Source: DAOQAU01 sp964640325
GTDB taxonomy: Bacteria; Cyanobacteriota; Vampirovibrionia; Gastranaerophilales; Gastranaerophilaceae
Length of the DNA: 64,000 nucleotides
NCBI GenBank assembly: GCA_964640325.1
Contig: CAZXID010000001.1
Coordinates: 1-64,000, forward strand
Direction: 5' to 3'
In this document: positions 34,806 to 43,156 of the stretch, piece by piece
Numbering within the stretch: position 1 is the first letter of the stretch
Layout: every line of letters starts with the position of its first letter
Notes under the pieces: generated by a model
Databases searched by the model: none
What the model was told of the DNA's origin: nothing
What the model saw: only the letters and a program-made list of their open reading frames with translations
Position numbers and translations under genes: made by a program

Positions 34806-35618
34806 ATGAGCATAATTACAGCACCGGTTTCGCAAATGGAAGAATTGAAAAATCTTTATATAGAGCTTACTGCAAAAAGTTGCAATCAGCGGTGTAAACA
34901 TTGCTATATCGATTTTCCTATGACAAAAAAGGTGAAAGATTTTATTTCTATTGATAAAATAAAACAGGCATTGGTCGACACAAAAAATGAAGATTTGGAG
35001 TGCATTTATTTCACAGGCGCAGAGCCTATGACACATCCGGAGTTCAACTCTATTTTAAGGTTGTGTTTGAAACGTTGTGATGTTTGCATTTGTACAAATG
35101 CAAGCTTTATAAATGAAAAAAAGGCACGTTTTTTAAAGAAAGTCGAAGAAGAAAGTTCTAATGAAATATTTTTTAAATTAAGTTTAGATCATTTTGATGA
35201 AATCAAAAATGACAATATCCGAGGCAGAGGCACTTACAGACAAACGATTAATGCTATAAAAAGCCTTATAAAATACGATTTTAATCCGATTTTAAGTATA
35301 GTAAATTATTATAATGAAGACGAAAAAATTCTTTTACAGGAATTTAAGAAAATATGCGAAAAAATAGGATTTGAAACACTTTTTGGAAATTTCGAGATAA
35401 ATAACTGCTATAATAAATATTCTCAACAATACGGAATTGTAGAAAATATTTCAGAAGAAATTATTTGTAAAAATAGTAGAATACTTACCAATAAGGGTAT
35501 TTATGTGTGCCCTTTTTTGACAAATGATCATAGAGGACGGATGGGCAGCAGTTTTCTTGATTACAGTAAAAAAATGCCGTTGGAAACGAATTTTTGCTGT
35601 ATATGTAATAAAAAATAA
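34806..35618 (+). CDS. Orphan radical SAM protein
   Basis: 270 aa. The CX3CX2C cluster motif is CNQRCKHC near residues 25-32, followed by YIDF and the SAM-contact region CIYFTGAEPMTHPEF near 64. The C-terminal part has more cysteines (CKNSRILTNKGIYVCPF and CCICNKK), as in SPASM/twitch proteins that hold a second iron-sulphur cluster and often modify peptides. No precursor peptide is recognised nearby. The RBS GAGGGGG precedes the ATG, and it stands apart from its neighbours. Confidence 0.82.
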   Translation: MSIITAPVSQMEELKNLYIELTAKSCNQRCKHCYIDFPMTKKVKDFISIDKIKQALVDTKNEDLECIYFTGAEPMTHPEFNSILRLCLKRCDVCICTNASFINEKKARFLKKVEEESSNEIFFKLSLDHFDEIKNDNIRGRGTYRQTINAIKSLIKYDFNPILSIVNYYNEDEKILLQEFKKICEKIGFETLFGNFEINNCYNKYSQQYGIVENISEEIICKNSRILTNKGIYVCPFLTNDHRGRMGSSFLDYSKKMPLETNFCCICNKK

Positions 35619-35620
35619 AA

Positions 35621-36184
35621 TTATTTTTCGCTATAGAGTCTTAGTTGCATATTTATCATCAGAATTTTTTTGTTTTTAGGGTATGGTACAAGTTCAATTT
35701 TGTCAATATTTAACAGGTACGGATATTTATAGATGTCTTTTAAAAAAGTTGACAAATCGGAATAGTCCGCAACCATTTGCATGCTGACTTGACAGACATT
35801 ATATTTTGCTGCTGCACCTTTAACAAATTCATCTTCAGGCGGATTATAGACATATTCTACAGAATAAAACTTTATTCCGTTGTATTTTGCCATTTCAATT
35901 ATGTCATCAAACAGTACCGTAGAAGCTCCTTCGGCATCAAGTCCTGATACTTCCGGTTTGAATATTTTTTTGGCTTGGCCTGCAATTTTAACCTGACTTT
36001 CCATAGAGCCTGTTTTGAGTGTTTCAAGTTTTCTTTCGGTGTCGGCAAGCTCAGTACTTTTTGTGGAAATATCTTTTTCTACAGAAATCAATTCTACAAC
36101 TATGGGCTGTGTTTTGAAGATTACATAAACAAAGGCCATAATCATAAAAACTATATATAAAACTGCATCTTTATATTTTTGCAC
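35621..36184 (-). CDS. pilO: PilO-like type IV pilus assembly protein
   Basis: 187 aa. One N-terminal membrane helix (AVLYIVFMIMAFVYVIF, residues 8-24), then a coiled coil (EKDISTKSTELADTERKLETL) and an alpha/beta periplasmic domain, the PilO plan. It follows the pilM-pilN fusion by 9 bp. In pilus machines PilN and PilO pair to form the alignment complex in the inner membrane. pilP, pilQ and the motor ATPases are not in the window. Confidence 0.8.
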   Translation of the reverse strand: MQKYKDAVLYIVFMIMAFVYVIFKTQPIVVELISVEKDISTKSTELADTERKLETLKTGSMESQVKIAGQAKKIFKPEVSGLDAEGASTVLFDDIIEMAKYNGIKFYSVEYVYNPPEDEFVKGAAAKYNVCQVSMQMVADYSDLSTFLKDIYKYPYLLNIDKIELVPYPKNKKILMINMQLRLYSEK

Positions 36185-36193
36185 TTTTTCTCC

Positions 36194-38017
36194 CTAAAAC
36201 TTATCTATTTTTTGTAAATTATTCGGTAATTTATCTGACGGCGGTGACGAAGGAGTTGTTGTCGGCGGTGTCGGCGTCGACGTCGCCGCCGGGTTTTGAG
36301 TTTGATTGTTAGTATCACTTTTAGACCCGAATAGAGGCTTACTGAAATCAAATAGAGGTTTTTGTTGATTTGTTTGGCTTTGTTCGGTTCCTTGACTTTG
36401 GCTTGCCGCTGCGGCCTGAGGATTAAGCTCCGTTTCTGTCATGTTTGTTATTTCAAAATCGTAAAATTTTGGACCTGAAGAAGGCTCTGATATTAAATCA
36501 TCAACGGAATCAGAAGCCAGTTCAAGTTTATAAAGTCTTACATTTGAATTATTTACCAGTTGTTTTATACTTTTATAAAAAGTGTAAATGCTTCCTACAT
36601 CATTTGAGCGGCCTTTTATATCTACTCCTCCTGTGGAGTTTGTCATATAATAATTAATCCACAATTTGCTTGGGATACTCATTCCAACCGCTTCATAGTA
36701 AAAAAGTTTGGTTCTGTTGGAAACAGTTATTGAATTTATTGCGGCATTTAAATCAAACGCAGCACCGGATGATAGGTCAGAGTATTTTTTTATTTCAGCT
36801 GTATTTTGTTGTATTTTATTATTTATTTCTGTAAGCTTGCTTTTTTCCTGCTCTAAATATTTGCCAAGGCCAAATGCGATTAAAATTGTAGGAATAATTA
36901 GTGCCAAGCCTATTACTATAGATATTTTTTTTACAAAATCGCAAGTCAATTCTACATCTACGCCGCCTATATTAACAACAGGATAAGTCCCGCTCATTGC
37001 AGTTGCACCGTCTTCTCCTGATTCATCTGCTTGTCCTGTGAGATTAAATTTTAAAGGGAAGTCTGATGAAGTATAGATGGCGCTGCCTATAACCATAGGT
37101 GTTATTTGTAACGCGGTATTGGGTAGAATGTTTAAATCCGCAGTTAAAATAGGCTCTTGTGCATATTTGTTACTTTCTAAAAATTTAATTTCGCCATCAA
37201 AAGGAATTCTCATTGATAAAACTTCGGCACTAACCAAATCTGTTTCAGAAACAATATAAAGAGATGAGGCGTTCATGTCAACAAGAGTAACCTTTGCCGA
37301 TGCTGTAATTACATTATATACTTCATCTTCGCTAAAGGATTTTAATGCTAAGGGTTCTTCATAGTATTCCATTATTTTTTTGCCAAACATACCAAAAATG
37401 GAATAGCTGTTTTGTCCTGCCACCATAAGAATCCAGCTGTTATTCTCTTTCATTTCTTCTGCAGACAAATTTGAAAAAGATAAAGCCTTAAATATTGACG
37501 TAAGAGAAGTTTCTATGGCTAAAAGTGTGCAGCCGACTTCTTTACATGATGCCTTTAATCCATCTATGACGTTTTTTTGAATTGCAGTATATGCTAAAGT
37601 TCTTCTTTCGGAATCTATATTCGAACCTATTTCTCTCCAACTTATTGAGGGTTCGAACCTTTTAAAAATATAAGATTGCTCGACTTCGGAAACAATGGCA
37701 CTGTTGACTGCTTCATCTGTTAATAAAATCGGTAGATTGATTATTCCAAATGCTATATTTGGAATCGTTATTACTATATTGCTTTTTCTGGGGAGGTGTA
37801 ATTCATCAAACAGACTGCCAAGAGCTTCTTGAAACGCGATATAATCTTCTATATCTCTGTTTGTATGGTTATATTCAAGCGGTCTGTGAGCATATTTAAG
37901 AACTGTTTTGGTGTTTTTATCCACCTCAATCATTTCCAAACCTACTCCGGGTGTGATTGAAACCCCTATTGTTGGCTTGGTACTGGCTCCCAATTTTGAT
38001 AAAAAATCTTTAATCAT
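36194..38017 (-). CDS. PilM-PilN fusion protein
   Basis: 607 aa. Residues about 10-340 are a PilM actin-like domain (TIGVSITPGVGLEMIEV; VITIPNIAFGIINLPILL). A membrane helix (ISIVIGLALIIPTILIAFGL) lies at about 365-384, followed by a coiled coil (EQEKSKLTEINNKIQQNTAE) and a PilN-like domain to about 540. A Gln/Thr/Pro-rich tail ends it. PilM and PilN are normally separate; in known structures PilM binds the cytoplasmic N-terminus of PilN, so the fusion is topologically sensible. pilO follows. Confidence 0.8.
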   Translation of the reverse strand: MIKDFLSKLGASTKPTIGVSITPGVGLEMIEVDKNTKTVLKYAHRPLEYNHTNRDIEDYIAFQEALGSLFDELHLPRKSNIVITIPNIAFGIINLPILLTDEAVNSAIVSEVEQSYIFKRFEPSISWREIGSNIDSERRTLAYTAIQKNVIDGLKASCKEVGCTLLAIETSLTSIFKALSFSNLSAEEMKENNSWILMVAGQNSYSIFGMFGKKIMEYYEEPLALKSFSEDEVYNVITASAKVTLVDMNASSLYIVSETDLVSAEVLSMRIPFDGEIKFLESNKYAQEPILTADLNILPNTALQITPMVIGSAIYTSSDFPLKFNLTGQADESGEDGATAMSGTYPVVNIGGVDVELTCDFVKKISIVIGLALIIPTILIAFGLGKYLEQEKSKLTEINNKIQQNTAEIKKYSDLSSGAAFDLNAAINSITVSNRTKLFYYEAVGMSIPSKLWINYYMTNSTGGVDIKGRSNDVGSIYTFYKSIKQLVNNSNVRLYKLELASDSVDDLISEPSSGPKFYDFEITNMTETELNPQAAAASQSQGTEQSQTNQQKPLFDFSKPLFGSKSDTNNQTQNPAATSTPTPPTTTPSSPPSDKLPNNLQKIDKF

Positions 38018-38110
38018 AAACCTTAAATTTGTTACCTAATTCATTTTTATTATACAATATATTTTATCATAAGCACATTTTAAACATAACTTTACATCTT
38101 TTAAAGAAAA

Positions 38111-39010
38111 ATGATAGAAGAAATATTAAAACTAAAAAAAGAGAAAAATGCGGTAATTTTAGCGCATTGTTATCAAAATATCGAAATTGACGAAATTGCC
38201 GATTTTGTCGGTGATTCTTTGTATTTGAGCCAACAGGCTGCAAAAACCGATGCTGATATTATTGTTTTTGCCGGAGTTTATTTTATGGCAGAAACGGCAA
38301 AAATTTTATCTCCTGATAAAAAAGTTTTGCTTCCGCGAATGGAATCAGGTTGTCAGATGGCAGATATGATAAATTTGGCGCAGTTGAGGGAATTTAAATT
38401 TAAAAATCCTAATGTACCGACTGTATGTTATGTGAATTCAACTGCTGAGGTTAAATCCGAATGTGATATTTGCTGCACCAGCTCAAACGCGGTAAAAATT
38501 GTTTCGAGTCTGAATTCAAAAGAAGTTTTGTTTTTGCCTGATACTTATTTGGGCAAATGGGTTGAAAGTCAATTGGAAGGCGTTAAAGTTATAACTTTCC
38601 CCGGACATTGTCCTACGCATTTGAGAATTACCAAAGAAGATATCATAAATCAAAAAAGAAATTACCCTGAAGCATTGGTTTTAGCTCATCCTGAGTGTCA
38701 TCAAACTGTTGCTGAAATGGCAGATTATGTAGGAAGCACAACCGGTATTATGAAATTTGCAAAAGAAAGTGATAAAAAGGAATTTATTATAGCAACTGAG
38801 ATTGGCGTTGTAGAAAGACTTGAAAGAGATTGTCCGGATAAACAATTTGTTCTCGCCTCGCCAAGGGCAATTTGTCATAATATGAAATGGCATCACTTGG
38901 AAGACATTTATAATGCGCTCAAATATGAACAGTATGAAATCAATGTTGATGAACAGATTTCTAAAAAGGCAGTTAATTGCATTAACAGGATGTTAGAGGT
39001 TAGCAGATAA
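38111..39010 (+). CDS. nadA: Quinolinate synthase A
   Basis: Makes quinolinate from iminoaspartate and DHAP for NAD synthesis, using a [4Fe-4S] cluster. 299 aa. It has AHCYQNIEIDEIADFVGDS, FAGVYFMAETAKILSPDKKV, CYVNSTAEVKSECDICCTSSNA (first cluster Cys), FPGHCPTHLRI and LAHPECHQTVAEMADYVGST. nadB and nadC are not present. It stands alone after the pil operon. Confidence 0.96.
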   Translation: MIEEILKLKKEKNAVILAHCYQNIEIDEIADFVGDSLYLSQQAAKTDADIIVFAGVYFMAETAKILSPDKKVLLPRMESGCQMADMINLAQLREFKFKNPNVPTVCYVNSTAEVKSECDICCTSSNAVKIVSSLNSKEVLFLPDTYLGKWVESQLEGVKVITFPGHCPTHLRITKEDIINQKRNYPEALVLAHPECHQTVAEMADYVGSTTGIMKFAKESDKKEFIIATEIGVVERLERDCPDKQFVLASPRAICHNMKWHHLEDIYNALKYEQYEINVDEQISKKAVNCINRMLEVSR

Positions 39011-39021
39011 TAAATATTTTT

Positions 39022-39420
39022 GTCGTTGCGAGGAAGAAATTTATTTCTGACGAAGCAATCCCAAAAGCGGCTAAGAAAAAATTGATAAATATCAAGATTT
39101 AATCAACTTATCAGATTTTTTGAATAGCGAATACTGATAAGATCCTGAAACAAGTTCAGGATGACGTGTTTTTTTGAGTTATTTCGTTCGCAATGACAGG
39201 AATAAAAAATTTTCCGACCTTGTCGGAGTGAATAATTGTCACTTAACAAAACAACATCAAAGCGAGTGTGTTTGAGCGGGTAATCAACGAAAATAATGAA
39301 TACCACGAAAAGCGTAGCGAGTTCGCGAGCTTGAGTTGAGTTTAGTGACAGTTAATGAACGAAGATCTAGGTCGTGGCTTTTGCGCCGCTTTTGCCACCA
39401 AAAGCGGCTAAAGAAAAAAT
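39022..39420. repeat. Composite repeat patch between nadA and rlmB
   Basis: The 455-bp gap has no gene. It holds GTCGTTGCGAGGAAG...GAAGCAATCCC (39022-39062), GATCCTGAAACAAGTTCAGG (39141-39160) and TTCGCAATGAC (39188-39198). It also holds a perfect hairpin GCCGCTTTTG-CCAC-CAAAAGCGGC (39385-39408). AAAAGCGGCTAAGAAAAAA-type direct repeats occur at 39064 and 39400, so repeats of several families are nested. Confidence 0.75.
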
Positions 39421-39453
39421 ATAAGAAATAAAAATAACAAACTGTATTTATTG

Positions 39454-39459
39454 TATAAT
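39454..39459 (+). promoter_or_regulatory. -10 box 6 nt before rlmB
   Basis: TATAAT at 39454-39459; the ATG follows at 39466 with no Shine-Dalgarno, so rlmB mRNA is probably leaderless. The -35 is not clear. Confidence 0.5.
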
Positions 39460-39465
39460 CATTTT

Positions 39466-40242
39466 ATGGAAAATCAACAATCAGAAATCATCTACGGAAA
39501 AAATTCAGTCTTAGAGGCTTTGATTTCAGACAAACGTGAAATCAACAAAATTTTGATTGCAAACAATATCCACAGCGATAACAAATTAAACGAAATAAAA
39601 AAACTCGCCCAACAAAAAGGTATTGTTTTTCAATTTGTTGCAAAAGAAAAATTGGGGCTAAATGTAGGGGTAAATGAGGCTCATCAAGGGGTAATGGCTT
39701 TGATTTCGCCGATAAAATATACCGATTTGGATGAATTCTTAGAGCAAAAACACGAAAACGCCTCGCTGGTAATTTTGGACGGAATAGAAGATTCCCACAA
39801 TCTTGGCGCAATAATAAGAACTTGTGTTTGTGCCGGCGTTAGCGCAATAATAATTCCTTCAAGGAGAAATGTTCAGGTTAATTCCACTGTAGAAAAAACT
39901 TCTGCCGGTGCTGTTAATCACATTCCCATAATAAAAGTAAATAGCCTGATAAGTGCTGTTCAAAAATTAAAAAATAACGACTGGTGGGTAATTGCCACAG
40001 AAGCGTCTGCCAAAGATAATTATTATAACATCGATTACACAGGCATGAATTTTGCACTTGTAATGGGCGCAGAACATGCAGGAGTTTCAAGAGCAATAAT
40101 CAAAGAGGCGGATTTTTTAGTTAAAATTCCGATGGAAAATGACTTTAATTCGCTTAATGTATCAAACGCGCTCAGCGCAATAATTTTTGAGACACTTCGA
40201 CAAAAAAACGAAAAATGTAGTATAATAAATTCAAAGAGTTAA
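39466..40242 (+). CDS. rlmB: 23S rRNA 2'-O-ribose methyltransferase RlmB (SpoU family)
   Basis: 258 aa from the ATG at 39466. N-terminal L30-like substrate domain (IIYGKNSVLEALIS to about 80), then the trefoil-knot SPOUT domain with ILDGIEDSHNLGAIIRTC near 102, IIPSRRNVQVNSTVEKTSAGA near 130, MGAEHAGVSRAI near 200 and VKIPMENDFNSLNVSNALSAI near 215. Members methylate G2251 of 23S rRNA; close relatives act on tRNA. It lies 13 bp upstream of the sigma factor gene. Confidence 0.93.
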   Translation: MENQQSEIIYGKNSVLEALISDKREINKILIANNIHSDNKLNEIKKLAQQKGIVFQFVAKEKLGLNVGVNEAHQGVMALISPIKYTDLDEFLEQKHENASLVILDGIEDSHNLGAIIRTCVCAGVSAIIIPSRRNVQVNSTVEKTSAGAVNHIPIIKVNSLISAVQKLKNNDWWVIATEASAKDNYYNIDYTGMNFALVMGAEHAGVSRAIIKEADFLVKIPMENDFNSLNVSNALSAIIFETLRQKNEKCSIINSKS

Positions 40243-40255
40243 CGGAGTTTTTGCA

Positions 40256-41251
40256 ATGCCTAACGAAAAAGAACAATTAATAGACATTGAAGATAATGTT
40301 TCGGAATCAGAATCTGTAGATTTTTCTAAACTGGAAGAGGAAGAAGATATTCTTGATTCTGTCGAGGAACCAAAAATTCAGGAAAACTTAACTTCAATAA
40401 ATACCGATGATTCCGTTCGTATTTACCTTCAGCAGATAGGGAAAATTCCTTTGCTTTCTTCCGAGGAAGAACTTCAAATCGCACGAAAGGTTAAAGAAGA
40501 ACATTGCGAAATGTCTAAAAACATTCTTGTCAATGCCAATTTAAGACTTGTGGTAAGCATTGCTAAAAAATACATAGGCCGCGGGCTTTCTTTTCTTGAT
40601 TTAATTCAAGAAGGAAATATGGGGCTGATGAAAGCAGCCGAAAGGTTTGATTACACAAAAGGATACAAGTTTTCGACCTATGCTACATGGTGGGTGCAAC
40701 AGGCAATAACTCGCTCAATAGCTGATAAGGCAAGAATTATAAGGCTTCCTATTCACATGATTGAGTCTTTAAGCAAAATCAGAAAAGCAACAATTGATTT
40801 AACAACAGAATTGGGGCGCACTCCAACAAAGCAGGAAATAGCTTACAGATTGGGGCTTTCTGTTTCAAAATTAACTTCTCTTGTTAAATCTGCGCAATCG
40901 ACTATAAGCATTGAAACGCCGGCCAATCAAAAAGAAGATTCTACAAAAATTGCCGATTACATAGTAGATGAAAGTACAATTACTCCCGACAGTAGGGTTT
41001 CGCAGGAAAATCTTTTTGATGATATAAGAAAAATGCTAGGGCAACTCAGCCCAAAAGAAAGAGATGTTTTGATTTTGCGCTACGGTCTTGACAATAACGG
41101 AACTAAAAAAACTCTTGATGAAATCGGCTCTCAATACGGAGTTTCAAGAGAAAGAATAAGACAAATCGAAAATAGGGCTATTTCAAAGCTCAAAAAACTT
41201 TGTAAAAATACAAATCTAACAAGAGGGCTGAAAAACTATTTTGGCGGATAA
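40256..41251 (+). CDS. RNA polymerase sigma-70 factor (RpoD/SigA-like)
   Basis: 331 aa. An acidic tail of about 50 residues takes the place of region 1.1. Then come region 1.2 (DDSVRIYLQQIGKIPLLSSEEE), region 2 (NLRLVVSIAKKYIGRGLSFLDLIQEGN and YKFSTYATWWVQQAITRSI), region 3 and region 4 (GVSRERIRQIENRAISKLKK). The length fits a short primary or a group 2 sigma of the cyanobacterial kind; it may be the housekeeping factor. It is probably co-transcribed with rlmB. Confidence 0.93.
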   Translation: MPNEKEQLIDIEDNVSESESVDFSKLEEEEDILDSVEEPKIQENLTSINTDDSVRIYLQQIGKIPLLSSEEELQIARKVKEEHCEMSKNILVNANLRLVVSIAKKYIGRGLSFLDLIQEGNMGLMKAAERFDYTKGYKFSTYATWWVQQAITRSIADKARIIRLPIHMIESLSKIRKATIDLTTELGRTPTKQEIAYRLGLSVSKLTSLVKSAQSTISIETPANQKEDSTKIADYIVDESTITPDSRVSQENLFDDIRKMLGQLSPKERDVLILRYGLDNNGTKKTLDEIGSQYGVSRERIRQIENRAISKLKKLCKNTNLTRGLKNYFGG

Positions 41252-41292
41252 ATGCTTTTGGTGGCAATATCTGTTTTTAAATTTTTACTCAA

Positions 41293-42849
41293 TTAAAGCA
41301 CGCCTGCTTCTTCGTTTATCACAAATGTTCTGTATTGAAGCGCTTGGGCGATGTGGTTTTGGTAAATATCTTTCGACTCTTCAAGGTCTGCTATCGTGCG
41401 GGCAAGTTTTAAAATTCTGTCATAGCTTCTGCCCGACAGATTGAATTTGATAATTGCCGATTTGAGCATATTTTCAGAAGCTTCGTCAATTTTGCAGAAA
41501 GTTTTTATTAAATCTGAATTTAGTTGGGAATTCGTCAAAATATTAAGCCCTTTATATCTTTGCACCTGAGTTTGTCTTGCTTTTATAACCCTTTGTCTTA
41601 TTTTTTCGGAAGGCTCGCCTTGTTGTTTTGAGTTAAGAAGTTCTTCGGGAGAAAGTCTCGGGACTTCGATTTGTAAGTCAATTCTGTCCAAAAGCGGACC
41701 TGAAAGCCTTGAACGGTATCTTTGGATTTGAAATTCAGAGCATGTGCAATTTTTTTGGCTGTCTCCCAAAAAACCGCACGGGCATGGATTCATTGCGCCC
41801 AAAAGCATAAAATCAGCGGGGTATTTTATTGAGGTTTGAGCTCTTGAAATTACTACTTCACCATCTTCTAAGGGTTGCCTTAAAACTTCTAATACCTGCC
41901 TTGGAAATTCCACCATTTCGTCTAAAAACAAAACGCCTCTGTGTGCAAGGGTTATTTCGCCGGGTTTGGGACTGCTTCCTCCGCCGATTATTCCTACAGC
42001 AGATGCCGAATGGTGGACCGCGCGAAACGGTCTTTGAGTTATAAGAGGCGAATTTGAGGGCAAAAGTCCGCTTATGCTGTAAATTTTTGTCAGCTCAAGT
42101 GCTTCTTCAAGCTCCAAAGGGGGTAAAATAGAAGCAAAACACTTAGCCATAAGGGTTTTACCAGAACCGGGTGTGCCGCTCATTAAAATATTGTGCCCGC
42201 CTGCTGCAGCTATTTCCATGGCTTTTTTGGCTTTTTGTTGACCTTTTACGTCTTTAAAGTCATAAGTATAATTGTTTAAACAATGTTTTTTTAAGTATTG
42301 GTCAATATTTACAATAGTTTTTGTAAGTTTTTCTTGTGAATTTTGTAAAAAATGGTTTACAACATCATTGAGCGAATCTGCGCCTAAAACTTCTATTCCT
42401 TCTACAAGGGCGGCTTCTTTTGCGTTTGAGTTGGGGACTATTACGCTTTTTACTCCGTAATCTTTAAGCCCGCAAACAAGCGGCAATACCCCGTTTACTC
42501 CTCGGAGGCTTCCGTCAAGTGACAATTCGCCCAAAAAAGCTGTGTTTTTAATCTCACTTTCTTCTATTACCCCGTTTTGGGCTAAGATTCCTACGGCAAT
42601 TGGTAAATCAAAGTTTGTGCCTTCTTTTCTTATATCCGCAGGGGCCAAATTGACTACAACGCGAAGCGCGGGAAAGCTGAATCCGGAATTTTTTATAGCC
42701 GAGCGCACCCGCTCTTTTGCTTCATTGACTGCAATATCGGGTAGCCCCACAATTGAAATATTGGGCAGAGAGTGCACAAAATCAACTTCCACATCGAGTT
42801 TGTGCGCATTTAAGCCTATTGTTGTTGCTGTTGTAACTCTTGAAACCAT
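41293..42849 (-). CDS. comM: YifB/ComM family Mg-chelatase-like AAA ATPase
   Basis: 518 aa. N-terminal ChlI/Lon-protease-like domain (GLPDIAVNEAKERVRSAIKNSG), then the AAA core with Walker A GTPGSGKTLMAK near 219, Walker B GVLFLDEM near 294 and the C-terminal ChlI domain (LSGRSYDRILKLARTIADLE). ComM drives branch migration during natural transformation in Vibrio, which fits an organism with type IV pili, but YifB proteins are also present in non-competent species. Confidence 0.93.
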   Translation of the reverse strand: MVSRVTTATTIGLNAHKLDVEVDFVHSLPNISIVGLPDIAVNEAKERVRSAIKNSGFSFPALRVVVNLAPADIRKEGTNFDLPIAVGILAQNGVIEESEIKNTAFLGELSLDGSLRGVNGVLPLVCGLKDYGVKSVIVPNSNAKEAALVEGIEVLGADSLNDVVNHFLQNSQEKLTKTIVNIDQYLKKHCLNNYTYDFKDVKGQQKAKKAMEIAAAGGHNILMSGTPGSGKTLMAKCFASILPPLELEEALELTKIYSISGLLPSNSPLITQRPFRAVHHSASAVGIIGGGSSPKPGEITLAHRGVLFLDEMVEFPRQVLEVLRQPLEDGEVVISRAQTSIKYPADFMLLGAMNPCPCGFLGDSQKNCTCSEFQIQRYRSRLSGPLLDRIDLQIEVPRLSPEELLNSKQQGEPSEKIRQRVIKARQTQVQRYKGLNILTNSQLNSDLIKTFCKIDEASENMLKSAIIKFNLSGRSYDRILKLARTIADLEESKDIYQNHIAQALQYRTFVINEEAGVL

Positions 42850-42865
42850 TTTTATCAGCTTAATA

Positions 42866-42980
42866 GCTTAACAGGTGAAAAGGTGAATAGTTTAATAATT
42901 TTTATTTTGTAAAATTATTTTCTTTAATTTATTCAGCCTTTCAGCCCTTCACCCTTTCAGCTTTTTAGCCTTTTACCTTT
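42866..42980. repeat. Octad array pair upstream of comM
   Basis: GGTGAAAA/GGTGAATA units (about 42877-42893) and, inverse and longer, TTCAGCCT TTCAGCCC TTCACCCT TTCAGCTT TTTAGCCT TTTACCTT (42932-42979). The period is 8. It lies 5' of comM, within 307 bp of non-coding DNA that also holds the small RNA candidate at 43056. Confidence 0.75.
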
Positions 42981-43045
42981 CGTATTTCACTTCTTACGTT
43001 TTATTATACCTCAAGGTAATGAAATTTGTAAAAAATGAGTCATAA

Positions 43046-43051
43046 TATAAT
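43046..43051 (+). promoter_or_regulatory. -10 box of the small RNA candidate
   Basis: TATAAT at 43046-43051; transcription would begin about 43056-43058, at the first base of the closing stem. The -35 is weak. Confidence 0.4.
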
Positions 43052-43055
43052 AAAG

Positions 43056-43140
43056 GGCGCATGTATAATTAAATGTTCTTGAATTGTTTCAAGTTCCTTT
43101 AGCGAGTAAAGGAGATATTGATTATAATGCGCCTTTTTTT
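43056..43140 (+). ncRNA. Candidate three-way-junction small RNA
   Basis: 85 nt. A closing stem pairs GGCGCAT (43056-43062) with ATGCGCC (43127-43133) and, past one bulged G, TATAAT (43064-43069) with ATTATA (43121-43126). Inside are two perfect hairpins: CTTGAA-TTGT-TTCAAG (43078-43093) and CCTTTA-GCGAG-TAAAGG (43096-43112). A run of seven T follows the closing stem, so the RNA carries its own terminator. I do not recognise it as a known family. Confidence 0.65.
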
Positions 43141-43144
43141 GCGT

Positions 43145-43150
43145 TATAAT
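43145..43150 (+). promoter_or_regulatory. -10 box 6 nt before the GT9 gene
   Basis: TATAAT at 43145-43150, directly after the U-run of the small RNA candidate; the ATG is at 43157. Confidence 0.5.
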
Positions 43151-43156
43151 TTTTTT

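Noticed and set aside
20131..36640. A 16-17 nt match (CTCCTGTGGAGTTTGT) shared by mtaB and the pilM-pilN gene, both encoding TNSTG.
   Set aside because: An exact match of this length between two places in 64 kb of AT-rich DNA can occur by chance, and the pilM-pilN protein shows no insertion there.
43118..43156. Upstream in-frame ATGs for the GT9 gene.
   Set aside because: They lie inside the closing stem of the RNA candidate; the ATG at 43157 matches the family N-terminus.
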